Part shown: positions 11,363-23,600 of the stretch, piece after piece
Position numbering within the stretch: position 1 is the first letter of the stretch
How the letters are laid out: every line of letters starts with the position of its first letter
NCBI RefSeq assembly: GCF_010183535.1
Contig: NC_071332.1
Span: 17,918,001 to 17,982,000, forward strand
DNA: 64,000 nt
Direction: 5' to 3'
Source of the DNA: Caenorhabditis remanei
Lineage: Eukaryota > Nematoda > Chromadorea > Rhabditida > Rhabditidae
Translations under genes and position numbers: made by a program
The notes under the pieces: generated by a model
The model's database searches: none
What the model saw: only the letters and a program-made list of their open reading frames with translations
What the model was told of the DNA's origin: nothing

Positions 11363-11686
11363 GAATTGTGACACATTGTTCTTCGTTTCTATGGGAGAAA
11401 TAGATAGATTCACTGTACGAACTAAAATAGGATAATAACTTTATTTGTATCAAATATTACAGATTTTCGTGTGCTACTCATTAGTTGAAATGTTCTATGT
11501 TCCGTTGGTCATCCAACTGACTTATTTAGGATGTAACAGACGCAATTTGAAAACATTTTTGAATTCAGTCAAATTGACAAAAATATGGAAACGTATGTGT
11601 TGCTGTTCTTCAATATGTACCCGTTCCTCTCAAGTTCAACCGTATGTTACGATCCACAATCTACCAATCGGCAGTTAACAAATTAG
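11363..11686 (+). pseudogene. srz-type chemoreceptor, 3' fragment (exons 4-5)
   Basis: Only a remnant of exon 4 (11363-11414) and the last exon (from 11463) remain. The latter has the family C terminus: PLVIQLTYLGCNRRNLKTF, KIWKRMCCC and SSQVQPYV. A two-base loss near 11650 shifts the end out of the usual YDPQSTNRQLTN. Exons 1-3 are absent. It is the 5'-most member of the srz array. Confidence 0.8.
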
Positions 11687-11976
11687 TTTCTATGAACTTT
11701 TATAAATAAACATTTGAATAAACTTTACATTTCAATTTCTCAGATGACAACGCAGAAAGAGAAAGTATTATACTTCTTTTTCTTGTTAGCAGTTATAATA
11801 TCTGGCTAGAATGTCCTGCATACTGTAGTTGCAGTTAACTCCATTAATTTCTAAACCCGTTGCTTCGTAATTGACAAAAATCGCTTGTCACGGACAACAA
11901 ACAAGCATCGGCATTATTCGCGTGTTGAGTTCATTTTTTCAATTTGATTGTTAAACCCTAAACACAAACCTCTCAA

Positions 11977-12181
11977 ATGAAAATTTTCATAATCATCTTT
12001 GCTTTTTTATTGACGGTTGCATCGCTGACCAAGTATGGGCCTATGAGATGTGACGCCGAAAATCAGGTGTTGAATCCGTGTGCAGCCCACTGGAATATGT
12101 GTTGAGCGATGTGATTGTGCGCCAGGATTCGTGGCCCATCCGACGACCCACAAATGTGTGACCCCAGACAATTGTCCCTAA
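11977..12181 (+). pseudogene. TIL-domain inhibitor gene, deleted copy
   Basis: The start and signal peptide match the intact gene at 19908. The sequence jumps from NPC directly into the end of the intron, removing the rest of exon 1, and reads out of frame after WNMC. The remaining exon 2 sequence (APGF... to the CP stop) is still recognisable, so this is a recent internal deletion. Its position downstream of an srz gene is the same as for the two other copies. Confidence 0.85.
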
Positions 12182-12198
12182 TTAATAATTCTAATATA

Positions 12199-12522
12199 CC
12201 GTAAAAACTGTATTAGAGCGACACCTTTAATAGAACGACACCTCTAATAGAACGACAGCAAAATTAAGCTCGAAAAATAGAGCGACAGCCTCTAATAGAC
12301 CGACACCCTGTTTTTAGGTATTTTCGTTGTTTTTTCATTAATTTTTCATGTTTTTTCTTCCGATTTCACTTTTATTCGCATAAATCGAACCTGACTGACG
12401 TTTAGAACTTCGTTCGAAAAATAGAGCGACAGCCTCTAGTAGAACGACAGCCTCTAATAGAACGACAACAAAAACCTGTTCGAAAAATAGAGCGACATGT
12501 CGCTCTAATACAGTTTTTACGG
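12199..12522. mobile_element. 324-bp MITE with CCGTAAAAACTGTATTAGAG termini, TA target
   Basis: Inverted ends begin CCGTAAAAACTGTATTAGAG and TA dinucleotides flank both sides. The interior is built from repeated words such as TAGAACGACA and AAATAGAGCGACA. Same family as 1481-1736. Located between a TIL pseudogene and the next srz promoter. Confidence 0.85.
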
Positions 12523-13620
12523 TATTTCATTGTCTTTTTTTCAGAATCAATCTTTTGTTTCAACAGAAAAAATAAAACGAATTTTCACTGAAAATTGGTT
12601 CCATAGAAAATTGTTCATGATATGTGTGTAGATTGCTGGAGCTCTATATTTTATTTATAGGGGTGAATAAAAAAGGAAAACAACTTGAAATATTGTCCGT
12701 GCTATTAAAAGTGTGTTAAAAAAATCAATACGATTAGAAAAGTCGCCGTGTGAGAGTGAAGTTAGGGTTGTGAACTATATCATTGGAAAGCTAATGCTGT
12801 ATTCAAATGTCTGTTCAGTTTTTTGCCTCCAAGCCCGGCACTCGACAAAACGAAAGGTGAAAGTTTGAACCACTGATCAGGTGTTACTGTCACTTGGTGA
12901 CCTTCGCTTGTAAGTCATATGTAGTCATTCGAAAACACCTTATGTTATTTACTATCCAATATTGACTACTTGCCATTTACCAAAACAGTTTCAACGTTTT
13001 ACATGTACGTGAATCATGAAATAATTCTTCGACAGTAATCTTCAATTCAAATGGCAGCCTCCTGAATTATTTCACCTGCATCTACACTTCTATATATATT
13101 TTATTCTGTCATCCGGTACACTTTTTTTCTTATTTCCCCTTTGTTTCAGTATCGGTTTCACCCTTAAACACTACAAAGATTTGATTCGTAGAATATGAAT
13201 TATCGAAAAGAAAGTTATAACGATACGAATACTTATCAGACACCATGTTATTCGACTACTGATGATCTGAAAAAGTTTTTATTTAAAACTAACGAATCGA
13301 TTTGGTTTGGAATTATTGCAGTATGTGCTTTTGTGCAAGTTATACTTTTCCCATTCTATATGTATGTTCATCGTGTGAACGAGAAAAAGGAAAGAGAAGT
13401 GAGTGCAGGTTTTAAGAAACATTAGTAAAAAAAAACAAAATACAACAGTTACGAATCTGGTTTTCGAAATCAGGGTTAATTGGCTTTGAAATGATAATTT
13501 CTAATCACTTAATTAGCTTTGATCCGTACCGATTCCGATGCGGGCAGTTTAGATTAAAAACGGATTTTATTCGGGCACAGTTCTTACTCGGATCGAGTTT
13601 TGATTTGAATAGAATACATA

Positions 13621-15221
13621 CAGTACCGGACAAAAAGATATCAAGTTTTGGTTTTTTGAGTATATCTCGAAAACTAAGAAAGCTAGGACTCTGAAATTTT
13701 GTGTATATGTTTTTCAGGGGTTCAGAAATATCCCGAAAAAATATCAAGTCCGTAGGCATCATATCTTACGCGCAATTACAGAAATCGAGAAAAATGTGAT
13801 ATCGCTTAAAAATCAACAATTTCATTAAACATTAAAAAAAACCAAAACTATCAAAAAATGGCAGCGGGAAGAAAACAAAAACAGTTTAATACTTTGTTGG
13901 GTATCCTTTGTTGTCAATCACGGCTTGGCAGCGTCGAGGCATACTGTCAATCAGAGCGTCAATTGTGGACTGTGGGATCTGCGACCAAGCATATTGAAGT
14001 TGAATGAATTTCTGGTCCGCGTTTGAAGCAAATTGTCCTTTCAGGCGTCTCTCCAGCTCCTCCCAGAGTGGCTCGATAATATTCAAGTCGGGACTTTGAC
14101 TTGGCCATGGCAGAACGTTCACATGACGACGATTGAACCAGTTTCGAACATGTAACGAAGTGTGTTTCGGATCATTGTCCTGCTGATAAGTGAACGAACG
14201 ACCGATGGACTGACGAGCAAATGGTCTCATATGATTCTCCAAGATCGATTCGTATTGAAATCTGTCCATCAGACCAGAAACGCGAACTAGAGGTCCCATA
14301 CCGTACGCCGAAAAGCATCCCCAAACACAGATCGATCCTCCACCATGCTTCATGGTTGGCGTTTGGTACTTGGGGGAGTATCTGGTGCCGACTGGACGTC
14401 TGATCCACTTGACACCATCACTTCCGAACAAATTATACTTTGATTCGTCGGACCAGAGCACAGATTTCCATTCGGCACGTCCCCAACCAACATGAGCTTT
14501 TGCCAATCAACACGAATTTTTCGATTTTTAGCATTGATGAATGGCTTCTTCGCTGGTCGTCTGCCATTCAGTCCAGCTTCTGCTAGTCGACGTCTGACAG
14601 TTCTGACGTGAGGTACTGGAGTCATAGGACCATCCACGATAGCTGCAACTTCACCAGCGCTCAATCTTGGGTTCATTCTCGAGGTCATGACAATGTTCCG
14701 ATCCGTGAGATGAGTAGTTTTTCGCGGTCTTCCTGGAGATTTTCGAAGGACAACGCCTTGACGGAGCTGAAGATTGAATTTTACAACAATTCAAACTGAT
14801 TCTCCAACCTCATATCTCTGAAAAATCCTAGTAATGGTAGATTCAGCAAGGTTGAACTGCAGAGCCAGAACGTTGTGCTTCAGTCCCATCTGGATGCCCT
14901 GGATGATCGCTTCTTGGACAGCCAAAGTGACACTTTTACTGTTTTTTAGTTTACCCATCTATAAAAACAAAACTCATCATAATAAAACCGAAAAAATTTG
15001 AAAAAAAAGCAAAATAAATAAAAAATTTAAAAATTCTGAAAATTCGAAAAAATGGTTTTTCTGTAATTGCGCGTAAGATATGATGCCTACGGACTTGATA
15101 TTTTTTCGGGATATTTCTGAACCCCTGAAAAACATATACACAAAATTTCAGAGTCCTAGCTTTCTTAGTTTTCGAGATATACTCAAAAAACCAAAACTTG
15201 ATATCTTTTTGTCCGGTACTG
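13621..15221 (-). mobile_element. Tc1/mariner-family element, 1601 bp, non-autonomous
   Basis: The terminal inverted repeats are 164 bp and identical by eye (13621-13784 and 15058-15221). They start CAGTACCGG and are flanked by TA. The paralogous empty site is intact at about 18206, where ACATATCTATTTATTC is uninterrupted, so the insertion is younger than the duplication or conversion that made the two srz introns. It carries one broken transposase. Confidence 0.95.
13886..14958 (-). pseudogene. Tc1-family transposase, broken
   Basis: Reading from 14958: MGKLKNSKS, a paired-type helix-turn-helix region (QFNLAESTITRIFQRYE), an SPGRPRKTT linker, a second recruitment domain (RRRLAEAGLNGRRPAKKP) and the DDE catalytic region with LWSDESKYNLFGSDG, YQQDNDPKHTS and SQSPDLNIIEPLWEELE. 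Catalytic Asp, Asp and Glu positions are all visible. Two lesions disable it: a TGA at codon 56 (14793-14791) and a one-base loss near 14507, after the VDW motif, that shifts frame before AKAHVGW. Family length is about 340 aa. It cannot make active transposase as read. Confidence 0.9.
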
Positions 15222-16601
15222 TATCTATTTATTCATTTGAAAAAAAAATTAAAAAGAAATTCAAATACAACGAAGGATAGTTTAGAATACTTATGGATAA
15301 ATACAGTATTATGACAATAAATTTCATACAGAGGAATGCTGGTGGTGTGAGATAAGATTATATACATTAGAGTGGAGTTTTCCTTTGAACCAGTTTTGAT
15401 TCCGGATGTAATCTTAATTAGGTTGCTCTTGTTCAGGCGGTTCTTATTAGAGAAATTCAAATCAGGGATACCACTGTTGTGGTTAAAGTTTTTGAGAAAT
15501 ATTCTTTGTCCAAAAATAAACATGATTCTCTCTTCAGATTCCAATCTACCCGATTCTCAATCACTTCTATCATTCCCTGAAATTTCACACTATTTTACTT
15601 CTCTGGTCATTTATTGTTTTCAATATATCCAAATATGTTGTAAAAGATAACCACAAGCATATCATTATAATATTGCTCATTCCTGCTATTTTCTTTTTTG
15701 CAACACGTTATATGTTTGTAAAAGTATATGTTATGTTATTATCGATACTAGCCATCCAAAGATTTGTGTTGTATTTCTATCCGACATCTGAAAATCTTTG
15801 GTTGTTCAAGAAGAAATGTTTGCGACTACTAATTTATTTGGTTTACTTTTTAGTTGTCATCGAAGAATGTATCTATTACATACGCGTATTCTTATATGGA
15901 CCAGCTGTCATAAATATATCATTATTTGTGAGTCAGTCATACTATTTATTTGTGTCTAACTGATCATAGTTTCTGTATTCTTCTTACTGCCGATCAGGCT
16001 TGGTCAGAGAAAAATTTTCGGAGAATCGGATATCCGACTTTTTCTCCGAAAAAAAAAAGTCGGAGAATCGGATATCCGAAATTTTCTCCGACTTTTTTTC
16101 AGAATTCACCTTTCTAAAACATGTTTAATCATTATTAAAAGCTATTACCAGTAAAAATACAACAAAAACAGAGTTTGGAGTGTCGTTGTCTCCGGTATAC
16201 CCCGAGATTCTCCAACTTTTTTTCCGGCCAGTGAAAAGAAAAAAAACAGTAGGGCATATTTTAAAACATGTAAAAATCAAGGAAAAATACTATTTTTTGT
16301 TAAATTTTCCGTCCTGAAAGACTTTCTCGAGTACGAAATAATTATTTTCCCCTAACCTTTTGGCAGCTTGAAGAGAAAAATTATCATAAATGATACAAAG
16401 AAATGGGTTTCAAATTATTTGAAAAATTTCAAATAATTTGGTCAAATAATTTTATTTGATATGAAATTGTCAAACTTTATTTGGTCAAGCAATTTGTTTG
16501 AAAAAAAAATTCAAATAATTATTTGAAGCAATTTATTTGACTTTTACCCAAAATTTCAAATAATTCAAATAATCAAACAAATAATTTGCCCAGCCCTGAT
16601 A

Positions 16602-17493
16602 CTCAGGTATTTTTGGGCAAGGGTTGGGCTACGAAACTTTCGATTGGCCATGTGGCCCGTGAATAGGGCACAGTGCCCGCAAAAAGGGCCACATGGCACA
16701 GTGGGCGCAAGTTGGGCGCAGGTTGGGCCACAGGTTGAGAGATAGGAAATACTTGGCGGATGTGGGCACAGGTTGGGCGCTTGGTGAGGATGGATGGGCA
16801 CAGCATGGGCACGGAGTGGGCACAGGTTGAGAAATCGAAAAGCGCATTCTGATTTTTCGCCACGATTTTTCTTATTTATTTCGTTTCTTTTTCATTTTTA
16901 TCGTCCTTTTATATAATTATACTTATTTCGCACAGAAAATGAAACAAATCTAAACTCGACTAAACAGGTAAGACAGTATTTTTTATTTGTTTTTGTTTAC
17001 TTTTGGTGAAATTTCAGCGGAACAAAAAATGATTTCAACAACACAAGAATCATCACCAACTACGCTCTCCAGCTGCTCATTTTCTTCTATCTTTAATTTT
17101 GTGCATTTACTCTGAATTTTTTGTTGTAATTTGTATATTTGTAATTTTCACGAAAAATTATTTCCTTTTCGTGTATCCCATCTTCTAGTTTGACCAATTT
17201 CAGCTTATATAATTATTGATAATTATTGAAATAATTGTTTTGTGTTTGAATTTGACAAATAAATAGTAGAAAAGTACAAAAATGTGTAATCTTGTTAATT
17301 ATTGTGATTACTGGGAAAGATAAAAGGGAGCTGAATGCTGCGCGTTGAACCGAATTTCGGCACTTTGCCCCCCACGAAATGGGCCATGTGGCCCAGAATA
17401 TGGGCATGATGGCCCGCGTAGGGCGGGCCATACTGCCCATTTCGTGGGCCACATGGCCCATTTCGTGGGCAAAGTGGCCCAAAAATACCTGAG
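16602..17493. mobile_element. 892-bp inverted-repeat element, TA target
   Basis: The ends match inversely (CTCAGGTATTTTTGGGC at left, GCCCAAAAATACCTGAG at right) and TA flanks each end. The outer 250 bp on the left and 150 bp on the right are GC-rich with many GGGCCACATGGCCC-type palindromes; the interior is AT-rich. Small ORFs read across the palindromes and are not convincing. Located where exons 3-5 of the truncated srz gene should be. Confidence 0.75.
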
Positions 17494-17653
17494 TAGGTTA
17501 TAGCAGTCGCTTTTCGAAATCACCGTATGTCATCTACGATCCAACATCAACTTCTTGTCATTTACCAAAATAGTTTCAACGCTTTTATGTGCGTGAATCA
17601 TGAAATTCTTCGACAGTAATCTTCAATTCAAATGGCAGCCTCCTGAATTATTT

Positions 17654-17659
17654 CACCTG
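17654..17659 (+). promoter_or_regulatory. E-box (CACCTG) in the conserved srz upstream block
   Basis: TTTCACCTGCA lies 114 bp before the srz start at 17773, in an upstream block of about 150 bp conserved between srz copies (GAATTATTTCACCTGCATCT). E-box elements of this kind are linked to ADL-type sensory neuron expression of chemoreceptor genes in C. elegans. The link to this gene is inference. Confidence 0.5.
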
Positions 17660-17772
17660 CATCTACACTTCTAAATATTTTTTATTCTTTCATCCAGCAC
17701 ACTTTTTTTGTTACTTCCCCGTTGTTTCAGTATTGGTTTCTCCCTTAAAAACACAGCTTCGATTCTTAGAAT

Positions 17773-19620
17773 ATGAGTTTTCTGAAAAGTTGTCACGATA
17801 CTTATCAGACTGTTGAGACCCTCCAGCCAACAACTTTTGCACCATGTTATTCGACTACTGTAGATCTAGCAATGTTTTTATTTAACGAAAAGTTGTATTT
17901 TGCGATTATGGAATTTAGTGCTTTTGTGCAAGTTATACTTTTCCCATTCTATATTTATGTTCATCGTATGAACGACAAGAAGGACAGAGAAGTGAGTACT
18001 GGTTTTAAAAAACATCAATACGAAAAACACGAAATAAAACAGTTACAAATCTGGTTTTCCAAATAAGGGTTAATTGGCTTTGAAATGATAATTTCTAATC
18101 ACTTAATTAGCTTTGATTCGTACTAGATCCGATGCGGGCAGTTTAGATTGAAAACGGATTTTATTCGGGCACAGTTCTTACTCGGATCGAGTTTTGATTT
18201 GAATAGAATACATATCTATTTATTCATTTGAAAAAAAAATTAAAAAGAAATTCAAATACAACGAAGGATAGTTTAGAATACTTATGGATAAATACAGTAT
18301 TATGACAATAAATTTCATACAGAGGAATGCTGGTGGTGTGAGATAAGATTATATACATTAGAGTGGAGTTTTCCTTTGAACCAGTTTTGATTCCGGATGT
18401 AATCTTAATTAGGTTGCTCTTGTTCAGGCGGTTCTTATTAGAGAAATTCAAATCAGGGATACCACTGTTGTGGTTAAAGTTTTTGAGAAATATTCTTTGT
18501 CCAAAAATAAACATGATTCTCTCTTCAGATTCCAATCTACCCGATTCTCAATCACTTCTATCATTCCCTGAAATTTCACACTATTTTACTTCTCTGGTCA
18601 TTTATTGTTTTCAATATATCCAAATATGTTGTAAAAGATAACCACAAGCATATCATTATAATATTGCTCATTCCTGCTATTTTCTTTTTTGCAACACGTT
18701 ATATGTTTGTAAAAGTATATGTTATGTTATTATCGATACTAGCCATCCAAAGATTTGTGTTGTATTTCTATCCGACATCTGAAAATCTTTGGTTGTTCAA
18801 GAAGAAATGTTTGCGATTGCTGATTTATTTGGTTTACTTTTTAGTTGTCATCGAAGAATGTATCTATTACATACGCGTATTCTTATATGGAGTAGCTTCC
18901 AGGAATGGATCATTATTTGTGAGTCAGTCATATTGTCTACCTAGCTGTTCATAGTTATTTATATTCTTACTGCTGATAGATAATAAACATAACGTTTCAG
19001 AACATGCACATATTCTTAACTATTCTTCTGATATCCTCTTCTATGCTATACATTCCAATATACGTCAGCGTTCGAAAACTGAGTCATCTCATGTCATCTC
19101 AATTGAACAAACCTCATCGATATATCGTTTGGCAGACTGTTTTATTAGCAGTTGGAAAAGTGGTAAAGCATGACAAACTTACCTTTTCAGTGATAGCTAT
19201 TGCTTAGTGATAGACTTTTGATACTTAAAAACGGCGTGAGAAACTATGTGGCACCAAATAAGGTATCTTTAAAAACATGTATTTTCAGGTATCGCTCATA
19301 CCAACATTTATCTTTGTTTCTATGGGAGTTTCAAGAAATATTGTACGAGTTAAAAATAAAATAGAAATGAATTTTATTTATGTCAATTACAGATTTTCAT
19401 AGGCTACTCATTCGTTGAAATTTTTTATGTTCCGTTGGTCATCCAACTAACTTATTTAGGATGTAACAGACGCAATTTGAAAACATTTTTGAATTCATTC
19501 AAATTGACAAAAATATGTAAACGTATGTGTTGCTGTGCTTCATCAAGTACCAGTTCCTCTCAAGTTCAACCGTATGTTATCTACGATCCACAATCAACGA
19601 ATCGGCAGTTAACTAATTAG
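17773..19620 (+). CDS. srz-type 7TM chemoreceptor, intact
   Basis: Five exons, all phase 0: 17773-17991, 18529-18918, 19001-19162, 19289-19342 and 19393-19620, totalling 350 aa. Exon 1 gives TM1 and LFPFYIYVHRMNDKKDRE. Exon 2 gives IPIYPILNHFYHS and TM2-TM4 with SILAIQRFVLYFYPTSEN. Exon 3 gives TM5 and SVRKLSHLMSSQLNKPHR. Exon 4 is a tiny 18-codon piece opening TM6. Exon 5 gives LVIQLTYLGCNRRNLKTF and a Cys-rich tail (MCCCASSSTSSS). This pattern matches the nematode-specific Srz family of G-protein-coupled chemoreceptors, expected in sensory cilia. The ligand is unknown. A TIL inhibitor gene starts 288 bp after its stop. It is the empty-site partner of the Tc1 insertion at 13621. Confidence 0.85.
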
Positions 19621-19907
19621 TTTCTGTGATTATTTATTAATAAACGTTTGAATAAACTTTACATTTAAATTTCTCAGATGACAACGCAGTAAGAGGAAGT
19701 TATATACTTCTTTTTCTTGTTAGCAGTTATATCACCTGGCTAGAATGTCCTGCATGCTGTAGTTGCAGTTAACTCCATTAATTTCTAAACCCATTGTTTC
19801 GTGATTGACAAAAATCGCTTGTCACGGACAACAAACAACCATCGGCAAACATTGGCGTGTTGAGTTTATTTCATCAATTTGATTGTTTCCCTAACCAAAC
19901 CTCTCAA

Positions 19908-20230
19908 ATGAAAATGTTCATCATCATATTTGCTTTTTTATTGACGGTGGCATCGCCGACCAAGTATGGACCCATGAGATGTGACGCCGAAAATCAGATT
20001 TTGAATCCGTGTGCGACGCAAATGTACAGAACTTGTGAACGACAAAATCCAGTGAGTTCCGTTTAGCTTTTCTTGAGAAAATGCTTCGATAAGGCTTTTC
20101 TTAAAAGTATGCATCATCATAATTATACTTGCAGCCCACTGGAATATGTGTTGAGCGATGTGATTGTGCGCCAGGATTCGTGGCGCATCCGACGACCAAG
20201 AAATGTGTGACACCAGACAATTGTCCATAA
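19908..20230 (+). CDS. TIL-domain (trypsin-inhibitor-like) secreted protein, intact
   Basis: Two exons, 19908-20051 and 20135-20230, giving 79 aa. Signal peptide MKMFIIIFAFLLTVAS. The mature part has eight cysteines in a TIL-like order: C-x9-C-x7-C, then GICVERCDCAPGF and KKCVTPDNCP at the end. Canonical TIL domains have ten cysteines, so one disulphide may be absent. The family inhibits serine proteases and acts outside the cell. It sits between two srz genes. Two further copies, at 11977 and 24688, are broken, which makes this the only functional candidate in the window. Confidence 0.8.
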
Positions 20231-20509
20231 TTAACAAGCCTACAGAAATAGTTATTGAATTGTCTTTTTTTGAAATCATTCTTTGTTTCAGCATAAAATA
20301 TTAAATGAAATTTCACTATGTTCATGCTTCCTTTGTCATCCAATTTACTATAACACACGCAGGTTGAAAACACCTTATGTTATTTACGATCCAACCATCA
20401 ACTTCTTGTCATTTACCAAAACAGTTTCAACGCTTTTCATGTGCATGTATGTATCATGAAATTCTTTGACAGTAATCTTCAATTCAGATATCAGTTTCCT
20501 GAATTATTT

Positions 20510-20515
20510 CACCTG
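20510..20515 (+). promoter_or_regulatory. E-box (CACCTG) upstream of the srz gene at 20632
   Basis: TTTCACCTGCA, 117 bp before the ATG, at the same offset as in the neighbouring srz genes. Confidence 0.5.
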
Positions 20516-20631
20516 CATCTGCACTTCTATATATATTTTATTCTTTCATCCATCACACTTTTTTTGTTACTTCCCCGTTGTTTCAATATCGATTTCACTC
20601 TTAAAAACATCACAGCTTCGATTCTTAGAAG

Positions 20632-23600
20632 ATGAATTATCTAGAAAGTTATAACGATACGGATACTTATCAGACACCACGTAATTCGACTACTGATGAT
20701 CTGAATATGTTTTTATTTCAAACTGACCATTCTATATGGTTTGGAATTATAGGAGCTTGTGCTTTTGTGCAACTTATACTTTTCCCATTCTATATGCATG
20801 TACATCGTGTGAACGACAAGAAGGACAGAGAGGTGAGTACAGGTTATATGAAAGAATATTACGAAACGCACGAAAGAAAACAGTTACGTACGAATTTTGA
20901 TTTTCCAAATTAATTGGCTTTGAAATGATAATATCTAACATGGGAATGACCCAGGGTGTAACGCTGGGATTTCTCAGATATTTTGGGAAATGAGAGTCCT
21001 TACCCCAACTAGAATAAAACAAAAATCTTACGTGCCCCTTTTGAGTTTCCAGCGAATAGCAGACACAATTCCATTTTTTCGACTTTTTTGAGTTGAACCA
21101 CTTCGAGACATCATAACTCGATCAATTCAAGAGCAATCTCCTCAAACTAAAGTGCAATCGAAAGATCTAGACCAAGGCTTTATAAAAGGTAACAGACATA
21201 TGTTTCCATCTGTGACTCCCGAACTACTACAAATCAAAATGTGAAAATTTGCACTTCTCATGAAATCAGAAAGTGGTCATTTTCGAAAAAACGTATTTGG
21301 GAGACCATGTCTATCTGATTGCCAGAGACAAATAAGGTATATATACGTATTCAAATATATGGCTACCCTTTCATTTCAGAGACTTATTTTCATTTTTTCA
21401 ACTTTTAAGCTCAACTTCATGTATAGGGGTACGTCAAATCCTTAAAAATAAATTGAGCGTTTTTCAGTGAATTCTTTCATTTTTAGTTAGACAACAATTA
21501 CAGTGTTATAAAGATTATATTACGCTTAAATATCAGTATACCTTTTGCTCAGAACAAACGATCAACTCCACAGTAGAAAAATCACACGTGTGGAGGCGGG
21601 CCATAAATGCGGTCGGAGACAGACCCGCTAAAATCTTCCCTAACTGGTTAAAAATGTGAGAATAAACGGCTATAAGTGTGAGGATGAGCGATGCGACAAC
21701 AGAACACAATTTTAAGACAATGACCCATTTATTTACGAAAGATTTAGATAATTTAGAGAGAGATAATTTAATATTTAGTAAAGCGTCCTGCTGGATGTGC
21801 CGCGGGTCCAAAAGTAGACGAAAGAGCGGTCACAACCGCGGATCGCTTGAAAATGGCCTAAAGGGCCTAAAAAGGGCGATTATTCACTCTCCCAAGCGTC
21901 AGTAGCGCGGAAAATAGGCTAAAATAGTCCGGAAAAATGATAGGATCTATTTTGCCGACACTTTCACACTCGTCACGTTACCGGACGACCGGAAGAGGCC
22001 ACCACCACTCGTCGGCTAGCCTGAGCAACAAGGACGCGCGGCGGCCGCTACGCGACCGCTCGCGGCTGAGTGGAGCGCGTTTACTGACACAATGGAATGG
22101 ATTTAGGGCGGTAATTCAAATTATAATTAATTGAATATTCCTGATAACAGGCGATTGAAAAGAGATAAATAAAGTGAATTAGTGAACAGATTGGAACAAT
22201 ATTGAAATAAGAGATTAGTAAGGCGATGATGAGCCTAGTTTTGCGGGGAAAACCATGTGGGGCTCATCATTCAGCCTTTCAGTTGTCGACAATTTTGTCT
22301 TTGGGGAAATAGTTGACAACAACACGTACATACATGAAGTTGAGCTTATAAGTTGAAAAAATGAAAAAAAGTCTCTGAAATGAAAGGGTAGCCATATATT
22401 TGAATACGTATATATACCTTATTTGTCACTGGCAATCAGATAGACATAGTCTCCCAAATACGTTTTTTCGAAAATGACCACTTTCTGATTTCATGAGAAG
22501 TGCAAATTTTCACATTTTGATTTGTAGTAGTTCGGGAGTCACAGATGGAAACATATGTCTGTTACCTTTTATAAAGCCTTGGTCTAGATCTTTCGATTGC
22601 ACTTTAGTTTGAGGAGATTGCTCTTGAATTGATCGAGTTATGATGTCTCGAAGTGGTTCAACTCAAAAAAGTCGAAAAAATGGAATTGTGTCTGCTATTC
22701 GCTGGAAACTCAAAAGGGGCACGTAAGATTTTTGTTTTATTCTAGTTGGGGTAAGGACTCTCATTTCCCAAAATATCTGAGAAATCCCAGCGTTACACCC
22801 TGGGTCATTCCCATGTAAATTGTGCTCTAAGTTTTTGAGAAAATTTCATTTTCCAAAACTAAACAAGGTTTTCTCTTCAGATCCCAATCTACCCGATTCT
22901 CAAACACTTCTATCATTCCCTGAAATATCACACTATTTTATTTCTATGGTCGTTTATTGTTATCATTTTAATAGTATTTGTTATAAGAGATGTCCGCAAG
23001 CATATAACAATCAGTATAATATTGATCATTCCTTTTATTGTCTTTTTTAGAACACGTTATTTGTTTGTAAAAGCATATATTATCTTATTATCGATACTCG
23101 CCATCCAAAGATTTGTGTTGTATTTCTATCCGGCATCTGAAAATCTTTGGTTGTTCAAGCAAAAATGTATGCGATTGCTCATTTATTTGGTTTACTTTTT
23201 GGTTTTCATCGAAGAATCTTATTTTTTCAAATACGTATCCTTATATGAAGTAGCTGCCTTATATGGACCAGCTTCCAGTAATAGCTCATTATTTGTGAGT
23301 CAGTCATATTGTAGTACCTAGATGTTCGTAGTTATTTAAATTCTTACTGCTGATAGGTAATAAACAACGTGTTTCAGAACAGACAAGCTATCTTGGGTAT
23401 CCTTCTAATATCCTCTTCTATGCTATACATTCCAATATACGTCAGCGTTCGGAAACTGAGTCATCTCATGTCATCTCAATTGAATAAACCTCATCGATTT
23501 ATTTTTTGGCAAACTGTTTTATTAGTAGTTGGAAAAGTGGTAAGAGATGAGAGGATTACCTTCTTGGTGATATCTATAGCTTAGTGTGATAGACTTTTGA

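Larger units (their letters stand above)
13195..15927 (+). pseudogene. srz-type chemoreceptor truncated after exon 2, with Tc1-like insertion in intron 1
   Basis: Exon 1 (13195-13398; TM1 and the LFPFYMYVHRVNEKKERE loop) and exon 2 (15538-15927; IPIYPILNHFYHS, then TM2-TM4 with LLSILAIQRFVLYFYPTSEN) are open. Exons 3-5 (TM5-TM7) are missing. Beyond the exon 2 donor the DNA is unrelated and repetitive. Intron 1 is interrupted at 13621-15221 by a Tc1-like element. Most of intron 1 and exon 2 is almost identical to the srz gene at 17773-19620, while exon 1 differs greatly. Confidence 0.85.

Noticed and set aside
13505..13762. 85-codon minus-strand ORF and its plus-strand twin at 15080-15280
   Set aside because: Both are translations of the Tc1-like terminal inverted repeats; the shared protein is explained by the repeat.
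15233..15544. 103-codon minus-strand ORF, repeated identically at 18224-18535
   Set aside because: Antisense to srz intron 1 and the start of exon 2; identity reflects the conversion tract, not a conserved protein.
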